NCBI RefSeq assembly: GCF_004004515.1
Contig: NZ_RXOL01000010.1
Coordinates: 1-63,975, forward strand
Direction of reading: 5' to 3'
Source: Croceicoccus ponticola
GTDB lineage: Bacteria; Pseudomonadota; Alphaproteobacteria; Sphingomonadales; Sphingomonadaceae
Length of the DNA: 63,975 nucleotides
The notes under the pieces are model-generated. The model searched no databases and was not told the origin of the DNA. It saw only the letters and a program-made list of their open reading frames with translations. Numbering within the stretch: position 1 is the first letter of the stretch; the number at the start of each line of letters is the position of its first letter. Below, piece after piece: positions 53,387 through 62,264 of the stretch. The position numbers and the translations under genes were made by a program.

Positions 53387-54133
53387 TCAAATGGCTGTCA
53401 TGCCGCCGTCAATGATGTGTTCGGTTGCGGTAATGAAGGAACTCTCATCCGACGCCAGGAACACTACCAGATTGGCAACTTCCTCTGGTTCGCCGAAGCG
53501 CCCCAAGGGGATCGCTGCCGCCGCCCCTCCGCCATCCTCGTCTGTGGCCGCCACCATCATCGGGGTGCGGATGTATCCGGGGTGGACAGAATTGACCCTG
53601 ATACCCTTCATTCCATATTCGACCGCAACTTGCTTGGTCATGCCGCGTATCGCGAACTTGCTTGCCGCATATGCAAGGTTGGGAGTGCCGACGATGGCGA
53701 CGATCCCAGAGATGGATGAAACGTTTACGATTGACCCGCCACCCGACGCAAGCATCGATGGGATGACCGCTTTCATGCCTAGCATCACGCTGGTCTGGTT
53801 GACCGAGCATACAAAGTTGTAGTCGCTCAAGGACAGGGCTTCTGCATCGGCCAGCGGTCCGATGATCCCGGCATTGTTGACTAGAATGTTCACCGATCCA
53901 AACTTGCATTCGGCGGTTTCGACGACGCGCTTCCACTCGTCCTCGACGCTCACGTCGTGGCGCACGAACAGGGCATTTTCGCCAAGTCCATCGGCGAGCG
54001 CTTGTCCGCCTTTTTCGTTAAGATCGGTCAGGACGACTTTCGCGCCTTCTGCAACGAAGCGCCGGGCGTGAGCCTCGCCCATGCCTTGTGCGGCGCCGGT
54101 AATAATGGCGACTTTGCCTTCAAGCCTCAGCAT
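53387..54133 (-). CDS. Short-chain dehydrogenase/reductase
   Basis: A 248-residue classical SDR. NAD-binding TGAAQGMGEAH (TGxxxGxG), VNNAGIIG, catalytic Ser in NVSSISGI and Tyr/Lys in YAASK; DLNEKGG after strand 2 indicates NAD(H) preference. It resembles 3-alpha(20-beta)-hydroxysteroid and cyclic alcohol dehydrogenases (LASDESSFITATEHIIDGGMTA ending). It could oxidise an alcohol to the ketone that the monooxygenases then attack. ATG 54133 begins the conserved MLRLEGKVAIITG. Confidence 0.93.
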   Translation of the reverse strand: MLRLEGKVAIITGAAQGMGEAHARRFVAEGAKVVLTDLNEKGGQALADGLGENALFVRHDVSVEDEWKRVVETAECKFGSVNILVNNAGIIGPLADAEALSLSDYNFVCSVNQTSVMLGMKAVIPSMLASGGGSIVNVSSISGIVAIVGTPNLAYAASKFAIRGMTKQVAVEYGMKGIRVNSVHPGYIRTPMMVAATDEDGGGAAAAIPLGRFGEPEEVANLVVFLASDESSFITATEHIIDGGMTAI

Positions 54134-54724
54134 CCCATAAATTCCCTTTTGCTTTGATCCGCACTCACATTGGTGCGTTCGGGTATAGTCGTTCTCGAGC
54201 AATTTATGTTGCCGGCACCCTATTCGCCTAAAAGCACGATCAAAAATTATTGCCCCGCCGCTGTGGGTCGGTACCGCCTTTTACCGCCGAGATATTCTGT
54301 TGGATCAGGGCAAGCAGTTGGTATCGCTCGTTCGTCGACGGAATGCTCACTCGCGTTCCGCATGATCGCAGCTCTGCATCGCCGTGAATGCGTCGCGACG
54401 GGGAGGACATCGGCTGGGATACTTGATCTGCTGCACTTGACATCATCCTCGCCCATTTCTTTGAAGAGATCTCGGCAAGGCCGGAAAAGCATCTTCGTTC
54501 CATCTTTCAAGGGCTACCGGTTCCACAAATGCCATCCAACCATCTCAAACTGCGGTCAACGGCAGTATTGATTCGCTACTCAATATGATCTTTATCGACG
54601 AATTTCCTGCCAGAAATAGAGGTTAAATGCAAAACAATAATCAACAGTGGCGTTGAAAAATGGTCGCGCCGGCTTTTTCAGGGCAACTTTGCCTGGTCGA
54701 ACAAAGGCCCGAACCTGAAATCTC
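54134..54724. other. Intergenic region between SDR and IS relics
   Basis: About 590 bases. It holds the SDR promoter close to 54133. The remainder has open but unrecognisable frames on both strands and may be decayed gene sequence at the border of the IS relic cluster. Confidence 0.4.
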
Positions 54725-55090
54725 AGACCGCCGCGGCGGACATGAGGCTCCACTCCGCAAATGTGCGGTCTCTGAACACTCGCATGGTGTTTCGCGAGAA
54801 GAGATAACGCTGGGTATTGAAGGTCGTTTAATCGGGGCATCGTCAAGGAGGATTGCCCTTGTGCTCCTTGCAGAAGATCACGATGGCCGCCAGGTAAAGG
54901 CGTAGTGGCCGTTTGAGCGATGCGAAGATTGTGCCGGACGTGATGCTGAAATCCTTCTGGCAACCACGGCCGCGAAATCGTGTCGCTCCGTTTGGCCTGC
55001 GGCAATCATAGGCATCGGGACTGTCGCAGGTGGGACTGATGAGCTTCCCAGCAGTGCTGGCCCATCGAAGCTTGCGAAAAGCCACTTCAG
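54725..55090 (-). pseudogene. IS1595-family transposase relic
   Basis: The minus strand encodes RFRGRGCQKDFSITSGTIFAS, KRPLRLYLAAIVIFCKEHKG, the highly typical zinc-ribbon and early core of IS1595 transposases. It hits a stop at 54843 and continues in another frame (DLQYPALSLLAKHH, ICGVEPHVRRGG, matching the usual DLxVxYKTA and VEVDGxxxGG region). The zinc-ribbon cysteines are partly lost and the DDE domain is missing, so it is dead. Confidence 0.65.
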
Positions 55091-55245
55091 CTTCGGCATC
55101 CGAAGGCCAAAAACAGTCGCCAGTGTGAGCGTCCTGCCCCGGCTCGAAAGTAGAAAATGCTGCGACATCCGTCTCTTGCACGCCCGAGCCGGCCCGCTTG
55201 CGATACAACTGCCCGAGCCCTTGTGGCGTTTGCGCTATAATACCG

Positions 55246-55425
55246 GAGAATTCACATCTGCCGTTCCGACGACGGGAGCGGGCGATGCAGAGATTTCGGT
55301 GAATGAAGTCACCGCAGAAATTCGCCTCGGTCCACGCCTCGATCTCCAACCACTTCAAGCAGGAACGTCACCTCGTCGATAGGGAAACATTCAAGGAACG
55401 ACGCTCTGCCGCGCTGATGAGGTGG
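55246..55425 (+). pseudogene. IS6 transposase C-terminal relic
   Basis: The frame encodes ENSHLPFRRRERAMQRFR, a stop at 55300, then MKSPQKFASVHASISNHFKQ and ERHLVDRETFKERRSAAL. This matches the last 60 residues of the complete IS6 transposase at 33.8 kb, including the catalytic Glu. The remainder upstream is absent; it abuts the IS1595 relic side and is followed within 18 bases by an IS5-type element. Confidence 0.85.
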
Positions 55426-55443
55426 ACGCCCCCATGGTCCTTA

Positions 55444-56279
55444 GGCTCAGGACCCATTGATTAGCAGAGGGCGATGTGATTCAGGCTCCGTGAGGAGACT
55501 GAGCATGAGCGACCTGTATTGGCTGACAGACCAGCAGATGGCGCGTCTTTCGCCATATTTTCCCAAGAGCCACGGCAAGCCCCGGGTTGATGACCGGCGG
55601 GTCCTGAGCGGGATTATCTTCGTCAACCGGAACGGCCTACGGTGGCGGGATGCGCCCAGGGAATATGGTCCGCACAAGACATTCTATAACCGCTGGAAAC
55701 GGTGGGGTGTGTTCGGTGTGTTCGCTCGGATGATGGAAGGCCTGTCCGCCCAGCAGGCCGAGCCGCAGACCGTCATGATCGACGCAACCTATCTCAAGGC
55801 CCACCGCACGGCGTCCAGCCTTGGGGTAACAAAGGGGATCTTGGACGCCTGATCGGACGGACCAAGGGCGGCATGAACACGAAGTTGCACGCCGTGACTG
55901 ATGCAAACGACCGCCCGTTGAGCTTCTTCATCACGGCCCGGCAGGTCAGCGATTACACCGGTGCCGCGGCCTTGCTCGATGATTTACCCAAGGCCAAGTG
56001 GATGCTCGCCGACCGCGGCTATGACGCTGACTGGTTCAGAGATGCGCTGGAGCAAAAGGGCATCAAACCGTGCATTCCGGGCGGTAAATCCCGCTCATTG
56101 CCCGTCAGGTATGACAAGCGGCGGTACAAACGGCGTAACCGCATCGAGATCATGTTCGGCCGCCTGAAGGACTGGCGCCGCGTGGCAACGCGACATGACC
56201 GCTGCCCAACCGTCTATTTCTCCGCACTCGCACTGGCTGCCACCGTACTCTTCTGCCTGTGATCAGTGAGCCCTGAGCC
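55444..56279 (+). mobile_element. IS5-family (IS427-type) element, 836 bp
   Basis: Ends GGCTCAGG (55444) and CCTGAGCC (to 56279) are inverted, with further matches inward, and are flanked by TA on both sides (55442-55443 and 56280-56281), the target duplication expected for this group. It is complete and holds the two-frame transposase. Confidence 0.88.
55505..56262 (+). CDS. IS5-family transposase made by -1 frameshift
   Basis: Two overlapping frames. OrfA (55505-55852, 115 codons) begins MSDLYWLTDQQMARLSPYFP and includes VMIDATYLKAHRTASS, with the first catalytic Asp in MIDATY. OrfB supplies DLGRLIGRTKGGMNTKLHAV, the second Asp in MLADRGYDADWFRD and the Glu in NRIEIMFGRLKDWRRVATR, stopping at 56262. 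The switch is expected at the ACAAAGGGGAT stretch near 55832-55842, a slippery A/G run where a -1 step joins TKG to DLGR. Programmed frameshifting at this point is usual for IS427-type elements. Confidence 0.88.
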
Positions 56280-56474
56280 TAGGCGGCCAAAGTTATGCCG
56301 GTGGCCTGGAGCAATTAGGAGCCGCTCCTTGGCGTATTGAACCTACTTTCGCCGCTGTTTTTCCATGTCTGAGATCACGAATAGTGATGATGATCTTCTT
56401 CTTTTTCTGGCTGGAAGAGCTAGTGTGTAAAGGGACTGCCTGAGGCAAACCCTGATCGGGAATGAGCAATCCGA

Positions 56475-56510
56475 AACCCTCAAAAGACCGCCTCGCTGAG
56501 GGTGGGTTTT
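56475..56510 (+). terminator. Terminator-like hairpin
   Basis: AACCCTCA pairs with TGAGGGT across about 14 bases, then GGGTTTT. No intact gene ends just before it, so it may belong to a lost gene or shield the following promoter from IS read-through. Confidence 0.5.
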
Positions 56511-56775
56511 CGCTTTGTCACCCGCTCACCCCGCCGAAGCGGAATGTTCGCGTCGCTCAGGTAATTCCATCGGCATCGTGAGATCTCAATTTTACCGGCC
56601 GCAAGTCCGAGCCCACATTGGCCCCGTGGGGATTGTGGTTGGTTTGCGTGCTCTTTGCGCTGGATAAATCACAAACAAAATTTGGACCAACCCCGAGGAA
56701 GGTATTTGGTCTGAAGATAGGCGCAGCCCCTCCTATCGTTAGAGTTGCTGCATCTCAAGTCGTTTTGCATTGACT

Positions 56776-56789
56776 TTGTATGCATACAA
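56776..56789. promoter_or_regulatory. Perfect 14-bp palindrome, GntR-type operator candidate
   Basis: TTGTATGCATACAA is a perfect palindrome with the TTGTATnnATACAA look of GntR-superfamily operators. It overlaps the likely promoter of the DUF983 gene (TTGACT box directly before it) and lies 39 bases before ATG 56828. The MocR-type GntR regulator encoded at the end of this three-gene run is a natural binder. Confidence 0.6.
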
Positions 56790-56827
56790 TAATAAGTCAG
56801 ACGCCACTTCTCGATGGTAGGTTGACA

Positions 56828-57271
56828 ATGTCACTTGATGCGGCACCCCAGGACGCCAAGTTTGCCTGGATCATGAAATGCGGATGGAAAGGCCTTTGCC
56901 CGCGATGCGGCCAGGGGAGGATGTTCCGCAAGTGGCTGAAGCTCGCCGACCGATGCGCGGTATGCGACCTGGACTACTGCTTCGCTGCGCCCGATGACGG
57001 GCCCGCTTTTTTCTCGCTATGTATCGTGGCCTTTCCCCTGACGTTCGTGGCTGTCTGGCTTCAAGCTGCCTTTGAGCCGCCTTTCTGGGTTCACTTGGTG
57101 ACGTCACTTCCGCTTCTGGTTCTGGGCTGCATATTTCCGCTTCAGCCCATCAAAGGCTGGCTCGTCGCCTCTCAATACGTGAATAAGGCTCAGGAAGCGG
57201 GTACAGAGAAGCTTTGGGCAAAGCTTCATGCCGATGCCCGCAAAACCAGCTTGGGCGACCGCGATGGCTAA
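56828..57271 (+). CDS. DUF983 family membrane protein
   Basis: A 147-residue protein. A zinc-ribbon-like N-terminus, GLCPRCGQGRMF and RCAVCDLDY (two Cys pairs), is followed by two membrane helices (FFSLCIVAFPLTFVAVWLQ and WVHLVTSLPLLVLGCIFPL) and RPIKG-like QPIKGWLVASQY. This is the full DUF983 pattern. The function is unknown; many members lie near cytochrome oxidase genes. ATG 56828 is chosen (GTAGG upstream); the frame is open further up, over the palindrome. Confidence 0.85.
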   Translation: MSLDAAPQDAKFAWIMKCGWKGLCPRCGQGRMFRKWLKLADRCAVCDLDYCFAAPDDGPAFFSLCIVAFPLTFVAVWLQAAFEPPFWVHLVTSLPLLVLGCIFPLQPIKGWLVASQYVNKAQEAGTEKLWAKLHADARKTSLGDRDG

Positions 57272-57533
57272 TGCGGCAGCCTCTCATAGCCTTGCCGCGG
57301 CCCGAGCGTTGGTTGCGGAAATGTTCAACTCAATGCGGCGAACGGACCTCGGGGCGCTCGTCGCGGCCGGTGAGGCTGACGATTTTCCCGAAGTCGTCAT
57401 CGCGCGAACTCTGTTGCAGGAGCAGGCGGATCAGACGGCCCGACAAGGCGAGGCGCTTCGTCAATACGCCGATCCCTCGTTCTGGGACGAAGAAAGCCCG
57501 GGCGGCGCACTCGCCGCGCACGACAGAGGCTAG
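57264..57533 (+). CDS. Small protein of unknown function
   Basis: An 89-residue helical protein: SHSLAAARALVAEMFNSMRRTDLGALVAAGEADDFPEVVIARTLLQEQADQTARQGEALRQYADPSFWDEE. It overlaps the DUF983 stop by eight bases and precedes the MocR-type gene by 85. The amphipathic helices and acidic C-terminus give no family. Coupled translation supports it being real. Confidence 0.55.
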   Translation: MANAAASHSLAAARALVAEMFNSMRRTDLGALVAAGEADDFPEVVIARTLLQEQADQTARQGEALRQYADPSFWDEESPGGALAAHDRG

Positions 57534-57618
57534 ATGGCTCGGAATGTTCTTGTCGGCCGACCTGCGTTCTTTCACCGAGACTAGCGGCGAAATGACCTTA
57601 TCCTGTAAGCCCCCCGTC

Positions 57619-59001
57619 ATGCACAACTGGCTACCCGACCTCGATACTGTCGCCGGACCGAAATATCGCGCGATTGCAGATGCGATGGAGCGCGACATCC
57701 TCGCCGGACGGCTGGCAGCTGGCACGAGACTGCCTCCACAGCGAGTCTTGGCCGAAACGCTGGGGATCGATCTCACGACCGTCAGTCGCGGTTATGGCGA
57801 AGCGCAGAGGCGTGGCCTTATCGGTGGCGAAGGGCGGCGTGGCAGCTTTGTTCTGACGCAGGCCGCCGGCAAGAATGTCGAGCTCGACCAACCTGTCGAA
57901 ACCAGCATGAACGCTCCGCCACAACCGGCGTCTAACGTTCTCGCGAATGCCTGGCGCACCGCAAGCGAGATCCTGTTGACTCAGACATCCATTCCGCCCC
58001 CTTTCCATTATCAACCGGGCGGCGGAATGGCTTCGGTACGTGCAGCAGGCGCAACCTTGTTGCAGACACGCGGAATAGACTGCGGCGTTGATACGGTGGT
58101 AGTGACCGCCGGCGGGCAGCACGGCTTGCACGCGATCGTCAGCACCGCGCTCCGCCCAGGAGATGCGGTCGCGGTAGCGCCCTTTACGTATCCCGGATTT
58201 CTTTCCTTGGCGCGGCGCTATGGTCTCCGGCTCATTCCGATTGCGGCCGACAAGAAGGGGGTCCTGCCCGAAGCTCTCGCCGAAACTTGCCAACGCGAGA
58301 AGATCAAGGGCCTCTACGTCATTCCCACCAACGACAACCCCACAACCGCGACGATGGACCTAGCGAGACGCGAGGCGATCGCCCAAGTAGCTGCGCGTGC
58401 CGATCTCATCGTGATCGAAGACGACGCTTACGGACTTCTTCCTGAGGCGCCGATTGCCTCGTTGGCATCATTGATTCCAGACAGAACCTTCCACATCTGC
58501 AGTACGTCGAAGATCATTTCCCCTGGTTTGCGGATCGCCTGGGTTCGAGCACCTGACATCGGGGCCGCATGGCACCTCGCTACGGACTTGCACGAAACGG
58601 CAATCATGGCGCCGCCGTTCAATGCCGCGGTCGTAGCTGTCTGGCTAGAAACCGGCGATTTCTGGCGCTTGGCGCAGGAGGTGCGATCAGAAGTACGCGC
58701 TCGTCAGGAGCTGGTGGCCGCTGCATTGACGCCCGGGAGCTATCGCACGCAGGCTTACGGTTATCATCTATGGCTGCCTCTGCTGCCTGGATCGGATCCG
58801 GCGATCATCATTGATACCCTGCGGCCATATGGCCTCTCGCTCAGCGCTTCCGACGCCTTTGCTGTGGACAAGGCCAGTGCACCTCATGGGTTGCGCGTCA
58901 CCACGGGCGGATTGATTTCCGGGGACGCTCTCACCTCGGCCTTGAGCTTGCTCCGGGAAGTGGCAACAGGATCTGCTACACAGAAATTTTCGCTCGTTTA
59001 G
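57619..59001 (+). CDS. MocR-type GntR regulator with aminotransferase domain
   Basis: A 460-residue regulator. An N-terminal GntR winged helix (KYRAIADAMERDILAGRLAAGTRLPPQRVLAETLGIDLTTVSRGYGEAQRRGLIGGEGRRGSFV) is joined to a fold-type I aminotransferase-like domain with GGGMASVRAAG, TNDNPTTATMD and the PLP-lysine motif CSTSKIISPGLRIAW. MocR proteins sense PLP or amino compounds; PdxR is the best-known member. ATG 57619 begins the family pattern MxxWxPxL; ATG 57592 is possible. It lies in a run with DUF983 and a small protein downstream of a GntR-like palindrome. Confidence 0.9.
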   Translation: MHNWLPDLDTVAGPKYRAIADAMERDILAGRLAAGTRLPPQRVLAETLGIDLTTVSRGYGEAQRRGLIGGEGRRGSFVLTQAAGKNVELDQPVETSMNAPPQPASNVLANAWRTASEILLTQTSIPPPFHYQPGGGMASVRAAGATLLQTRGIDCGVDTVVVTAGGQHGLHAIVSTALRPGDAVAVAPFTYPGFLSLARRYGLRLIPIAADKKGVLPEALAETCQREKIKGLYVIPTNDNPTTATMDLARREAIAQVAARADLIVIEDDAYGLLPEAPIASLASLIPDRTFHICSTSKIISPGLRIAWVRAPDIGAAWHLATDLHETAIMAPPFNAAVVAVWLETGDFWRLAQEVRSEVRARQELVAAALTPGSYRTQAYGYHLWLPLLPGSDPAIIIDTLRPYGLSLSASDAFAVDKASAPHGLRVTTGGLISGDALTSALSLLREVATGSATQKFSLV

Positions 59002-59308
59002 CCTCGGACGGTGCTGCTAGTTATTGAACTACCAGTTCGGATTGAGATCCACCATTATGTGAAGTGACTGGAACTGGGCCGGTTTCGGACTGTCCGGTTT
59101 CAAGCGTAGTGTGAGGCAAAGCCGCCATTCAGTCGAACGGATAAGCTGGCCCGCAGTCGCTGACATAACCGCCGTTCGGCGGTCGATTGCTGTACCGTGT
59201 TAGCGGTCATCGGTTCATCGAAGCGCTTGGCCAAGATCCACCGTACGTTCTGGGAAGCATAGGGGGGATCGCGTTGAAGCCGATGAGCTAGATCGGAGTC
59301 ATCGCAGG
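59002..59308. other. Intergenic region with dispersed motif copy 2
   Basis: About 300 bases between converging genes. CCATTATGTGAAGTGAC at 59052-59068 repeats the motif at 2748-2764. Short frames resembling nothing known fill the rest. Confidence 0.4.
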
Positions 59309-60181
59309 TCAATCGGCCCAGGGCAGCGTGGTCGTCTTCAGAAAGTCCTGACGCTGCTCGATTAGGTCGGCGGACAAGGCCGCGAGGGGATCGACCACAT
59401 CGGCTAGGAAGCTTTCTAAGGCCCGCTGCCGCACGAACGTCACCATGAACGATCCTGACAGTTTGCCGGATTTGAGCTCGCGCTGAAACGAGACGTGGTC
59501 GACAGCGACCGGGGAGGGCTGTTCGCCCGTGGCATCGATTAGGAACAGATCGCCTGAGGTCACGACCAGCGGGAAGAATAGCCAAGTGTAGCGCCACTCG
59601 TCCGGACGCGAAGCCTTCGGCACCTCCTTACGCCGCGCATTTAGCGCCTTTGCCATCGGATAGAAGATTGCATCGTAAAGGCCGCCATGATTGGCATGCC
59701 AGCCACTGCCCTTGCGGTCGATCCGGCAGAACTGCACCGCCTTCCAGGGGCGAACGTGCGCTTCGAACACTTGATCGAAGCCGAGATGGTGGAAGGCGTT
59801 GACCTGGCGGGTCATGCCTTTGCCGGGCCCGAGTTCCTTCTTCATCTCGTAGCGGTAGGGAAATAGGAACTCCTCTGGGGAATGATGGCGGTCCGCTGCG
59901 TTCTTGGGCCGGGCGATGAACACGAAGGGGTTCGCGCTGTTCTTGCACTCAACTAGGAGCTCTACATAAGCGGAAAGCTTGGCCGCCTCGTCGAAGGAGG
60001 CGCGCTTCACTGCGACGACGTCGATTTCGCGCGACTTGCTCTCGTCAGGGTCCTCGAAGGCGACATTGGTGCGCACGTGGAGTCCGCGTTGCTCGAGCTG
60101 GGTCGCCACCTCCTGCTCCATGAGATAGCCGGACTCGTTGATCGCAGCCATAATTTCGTCATTGCTTGGTCCTGCGGCCAT
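59309..60181 (-). CDS. Orphan PD-(D/E)XK endonuclease-like protein
   Basis: A 290-residue protein with a restriction-endonuclease-like core in residues 20-85: E22/E24 in LMEQEVATQLEQRGL, D54 in SREIDVVAVKR, and E78-x-K80 in VELLVECKN. This is the Mrr/VRR-like order E, D, ExK. The rest (LFFPLVVTSGDLFLIDATG, HVSFQRELKSGKLSGSFMVTFVRQRALESFLADV) is unassigned. ATG 60181 heads a run MAAGPSNDEIMAAINESG. It is divergent from the Thoeris-like genes (267-base gap) and likely another defence component or a stand-alone nuclease (inference). Confidence 0.7.
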   Translation of the reverse strand: MAAGPSNDEIMAAINESGYLMEQEVATQLEQRGLHVRTNVAFEDPDESKSREIDVVAVKRASFDEAAKLSAYVELLVECKNSANPFVFIARPKNAADRHHSPEEFLFPYRYEMKKELGPGKGMTRQVNAFHHLGFDQVFEAHVRPWKAVQFCRIDRKGSGWHANHGGLYDAIFYPMAKALNARRKEVPKASRPDEWRYTWLFFPLVVTSGDLFLIDATGEQPSPVAVDHVSFQRELKSGKLSGSFMVTFVRQRALESFLADVVDPLAALSADLIEQRQDFLKTTTLPWAD

Positions 60182-60448
60182 GCCTTCCCTTTGTCATAAT
60201 CGTCCGCGCTTGGCGGCAAAGCATCGTTCTGTCATGAGATCGCGCCCGCGTCATTCATCGATCGCACCGCTCATCACCATTTCATAGCCAGTTGCAGATG
60301 CTGACTTTGCTGCCTTTCGACTGCTCGCTTTGCTTACCTCAAAGCGGTCGGTTGTTCATGTGTACACAGCTCTGCATGCAAAAGGGTGCGCTTGCAATCC
60401 CCGGCTTGATCGCCAAGTTAGAAGTTAGAAACAAACAGGGGGAATTAC

Positions 60449-60942
60449 ATGGCTCGTCGTGTCTTCTTCAGCTTCCATTTCGACAACGATTTCTGGCGAA
60501 CGCAGCAGATAAGGAACATGGGGGCTCTTGAGGGCAATCGTTGTGCACCCCGAATGCTTGGGAGGAGGTCAAGCGTAAGGGCAAAGCTTCCATCGAGCAG
60601 TGGATCGCGGACAATATGCATGGCAAGAGCTGCGTAGTAGTGCTGGTTGGCTCCCAAACCGCGAACCGCCCTTGGGTCCAGCACGAGATCATCAAAGCTT
60701 GGAACGACAAGAGAGGCGTAGTCGGTATCCGCGTCAACAAGCTGCTCGACCGCAATAGTCAGGCATCAGTCGCTGGCGCCAACCCCTTCGAAAACATCAC
60801 CTTCCCCTCGGGCAAGAAGCTATCTGACGTCGTCCAGCTTATCACGCCGACCGGAAATGACAGCAAGACGGTCTACGCCTCGATCTCGAACGGCATCGAG
60901 AAGTGGATCGAAGACGCGATCGCGATCCGCGGACGCAACTAG
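60449..60942 (+). pseudogene. thsB: Thoeris TIR-domain gene (thsB-like), frameshifted
   Basis: The first frame encodes MARRVFFSFHFDNDFWRTQQ, IRNMGALEGN, the start of a DUF1863/TIR-like protein. The second frame, from about 60545, continues NAWEEVKRKGKASIEQWIADNMHGKSCVVVLVGSQTANRPWVQHEIIKAWNDKRGVVGIRVNKLLDR and ends at 60942. Together they make a normal 165-residue ThsB (NAD-derived signal producer) except for a 1-2 base shift around 60545-60560. The catalytic region (VLVGSQTANRPWVQHEIIKAW, with Glu) is intact. This is either a true frameshift mutation or a sequencing error; the neighbouring thsA-like gene is in good order through its SIR2 part. Confidence 0.78.
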
Positions 60943-60959
60943 GAAGCGGGGACGGCGAT

Positions 60960-62264
60960 ATGGTGGCAGCGACGACCAAGCGGTTTCTGAAGGACTATCC
61001 CGAGGCTCTGATTGGTGGTGGAGGCGCGGTGTTTGTCGGTGCCGGCGTATCAATGGGTGCTGGCTATCCGTCATGGGCTTCGCTGCTTACCGAGGTCGGT
61101 GAGGAGCTGGGCGTGCAGTCCGGCGAACTCCATGACTTGGCCGCGCTGGCCCAGTGGAGCATCCAGGAGAACGGATCCGCAACTCAGGTCAGGAATGTGA
61201 TCAAGGAGCAGATCGGCGCTGAACACGCCGTTCCCGTAACGCTCGAGATAATCGCACGACTGCCAGTAAAGTTTATTTGGACAACCAATTACGACAGGTT
61301 GGTTGAAAGGGCGTTCGGCAGCGTCAACCGGCCGATCGACACCGTCTCCGGTGCTGCGGACCTTGCCTTACGCGCAACCCCGGGCGCCACCCGCCTGTTC
61401 AAGATGCATGGCTCCGTTGAGCGCTTAGACGACGTCGTCATCTCGACCGACGACTATGAACTCTATCGGTCGAAGCGCGGCGCCTTCCTACCACTGTTGC
61501 AGGCGCATCTCTCCAGCATGTCGATGCTGTTTCTTGGCATCAGCTTTACTGATCCGAACATCCGACACGTCTTATCGCTCATCAGAGAAAGCTTTACGTC
61601 TGCCCCTCCCGAACATTTCGCGATCGTCCGCCCGCCGCAGCGGGAGGATTACACAACAGATACCGAGTTCGAGGCACGTAGCACTCAACACAAACTTTGG
61701 AGCCGTGACCTAAAGCGATATGGCCTCATTGTGGTTGAAATAGACGACTACTCGGAAGTGCCTGATCTTTTGCGGCAGGTCGAACGGCGCGTGGCGGCTC
61801 GACGGGTTTGGATCAGTGGCAGTTGGCCGCCGGAGGCAGGGGACGAAATCGCGCGGGTCTATAGCGTCTCACAGGCGCTTGGGGAGCTTGTAGGCGATCG
61901 CGGGCGTGATTTGGTAAGTGGCGCTGGCCTTGTTGTTGGATCGGCTTCCATCGCGGGGTTCTTGGACGCTTTGCGTTCGAATGGCGGCTGGGATCTCGAA
62001 CGCAGGCTGATCGCCCGCCCTTTCCCCCAACCGATCTTAGGAGCGGCACCGGATCAGGCGCAGTGGGCGTCCTTGCGTGCCGAGCTGGCGCGGATCGCCG
62101 GTGTTGTTGTTTTCGTCGGCGGCATGAAAATCGATCCAGCTTCCGGTGCTCAGGTGGTTGCCGGCGGCGTCTTCGAAGAATTTGAAGCCGCCCGCGCTCT
62201 TTCCAGCATCGGAATCCAGCTACGACAAGGCGTGGGCCTCTTGGGAATACCTAGGGCTCTATGA
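60960..62264 (+). CDS. thsA: Thoeris SIR2-SLOG effector (ThsA-like), C-terminus altered
   Basis: A 434-residue protein. SIR2 domain, residues 10-285: GAGVS 27-31, TTNYDRL with N110 and D112, catalytic H150 in FKMHGS, LGISFTDPNIRHVL. SLOG/STALD domain from about 286: RRVWISGSWPP, GLVVGSASIAGFLDAL, GVVVFVGGMK, and VVAGGVFEEFEAARAL. ThsA SLOG domains normally run about 60 residues past this last motif; here the frame ends with 19 unrelated residues at 62264. In Thoeris, the TIR protein makes a cADPR-like signal that binds the SLOG domain and switches on NAD+ hydrolysis by SIR2. It starts 17 bases after the TIR gene. Confidence 0.85.
   Translation: MVAATTKRFLKDYPEALIGGGGAVFVGAGVSMGAGYPSWASLLTEVGEELGVQSGELHDLAALAQWSIQENGSATQVRNVIKEQIGAEHAVPVTLEIIARLPVKFIWTTNYDRLVERAFGSVNRPIDTVSGAADLALRATPGATRLFKMHGSVERLDDVVISTDDYELYRSKRGAFLPLLQAHLSSMSMLFLGISFTDPNIRHVLSLIRESFTSAPPEHFAIVRPPQREDYTTDTEFEARSTQHKLWSRDLKRYGLIVVEIDDYSEVPDLLRQVERRVAARRVWISGSWPPEAGDEIARVYSVSQALGELVGDRGRDLVSGAGLVVGSASIAGFLDALRSNGGWDLERRLIARPFPQPILGAAPDQAQWASLRAELARIAGVVVFVGGMKIDPASGAQVVAGGVFEEFEAARALSSIGIQLRQGVGLLGIPRAL

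Larger units (their letters stand above)
56282..56827. other. Intergenic region before DUF983 gene
   Basis: About 545 bases without a gene. It contains a terminator-like hairpin (56475-56510) and a perfect palindrome (56776-56789) beside a TTGACT -35-like box at 56770-56775. Confidence 0.5.

Noticed and set aside
54247-54510. Two overlapping minus-strand frames of 87 codons
   Set aside because: Neither resembles a known protein and neither has a ribosome site; both may be remnants.
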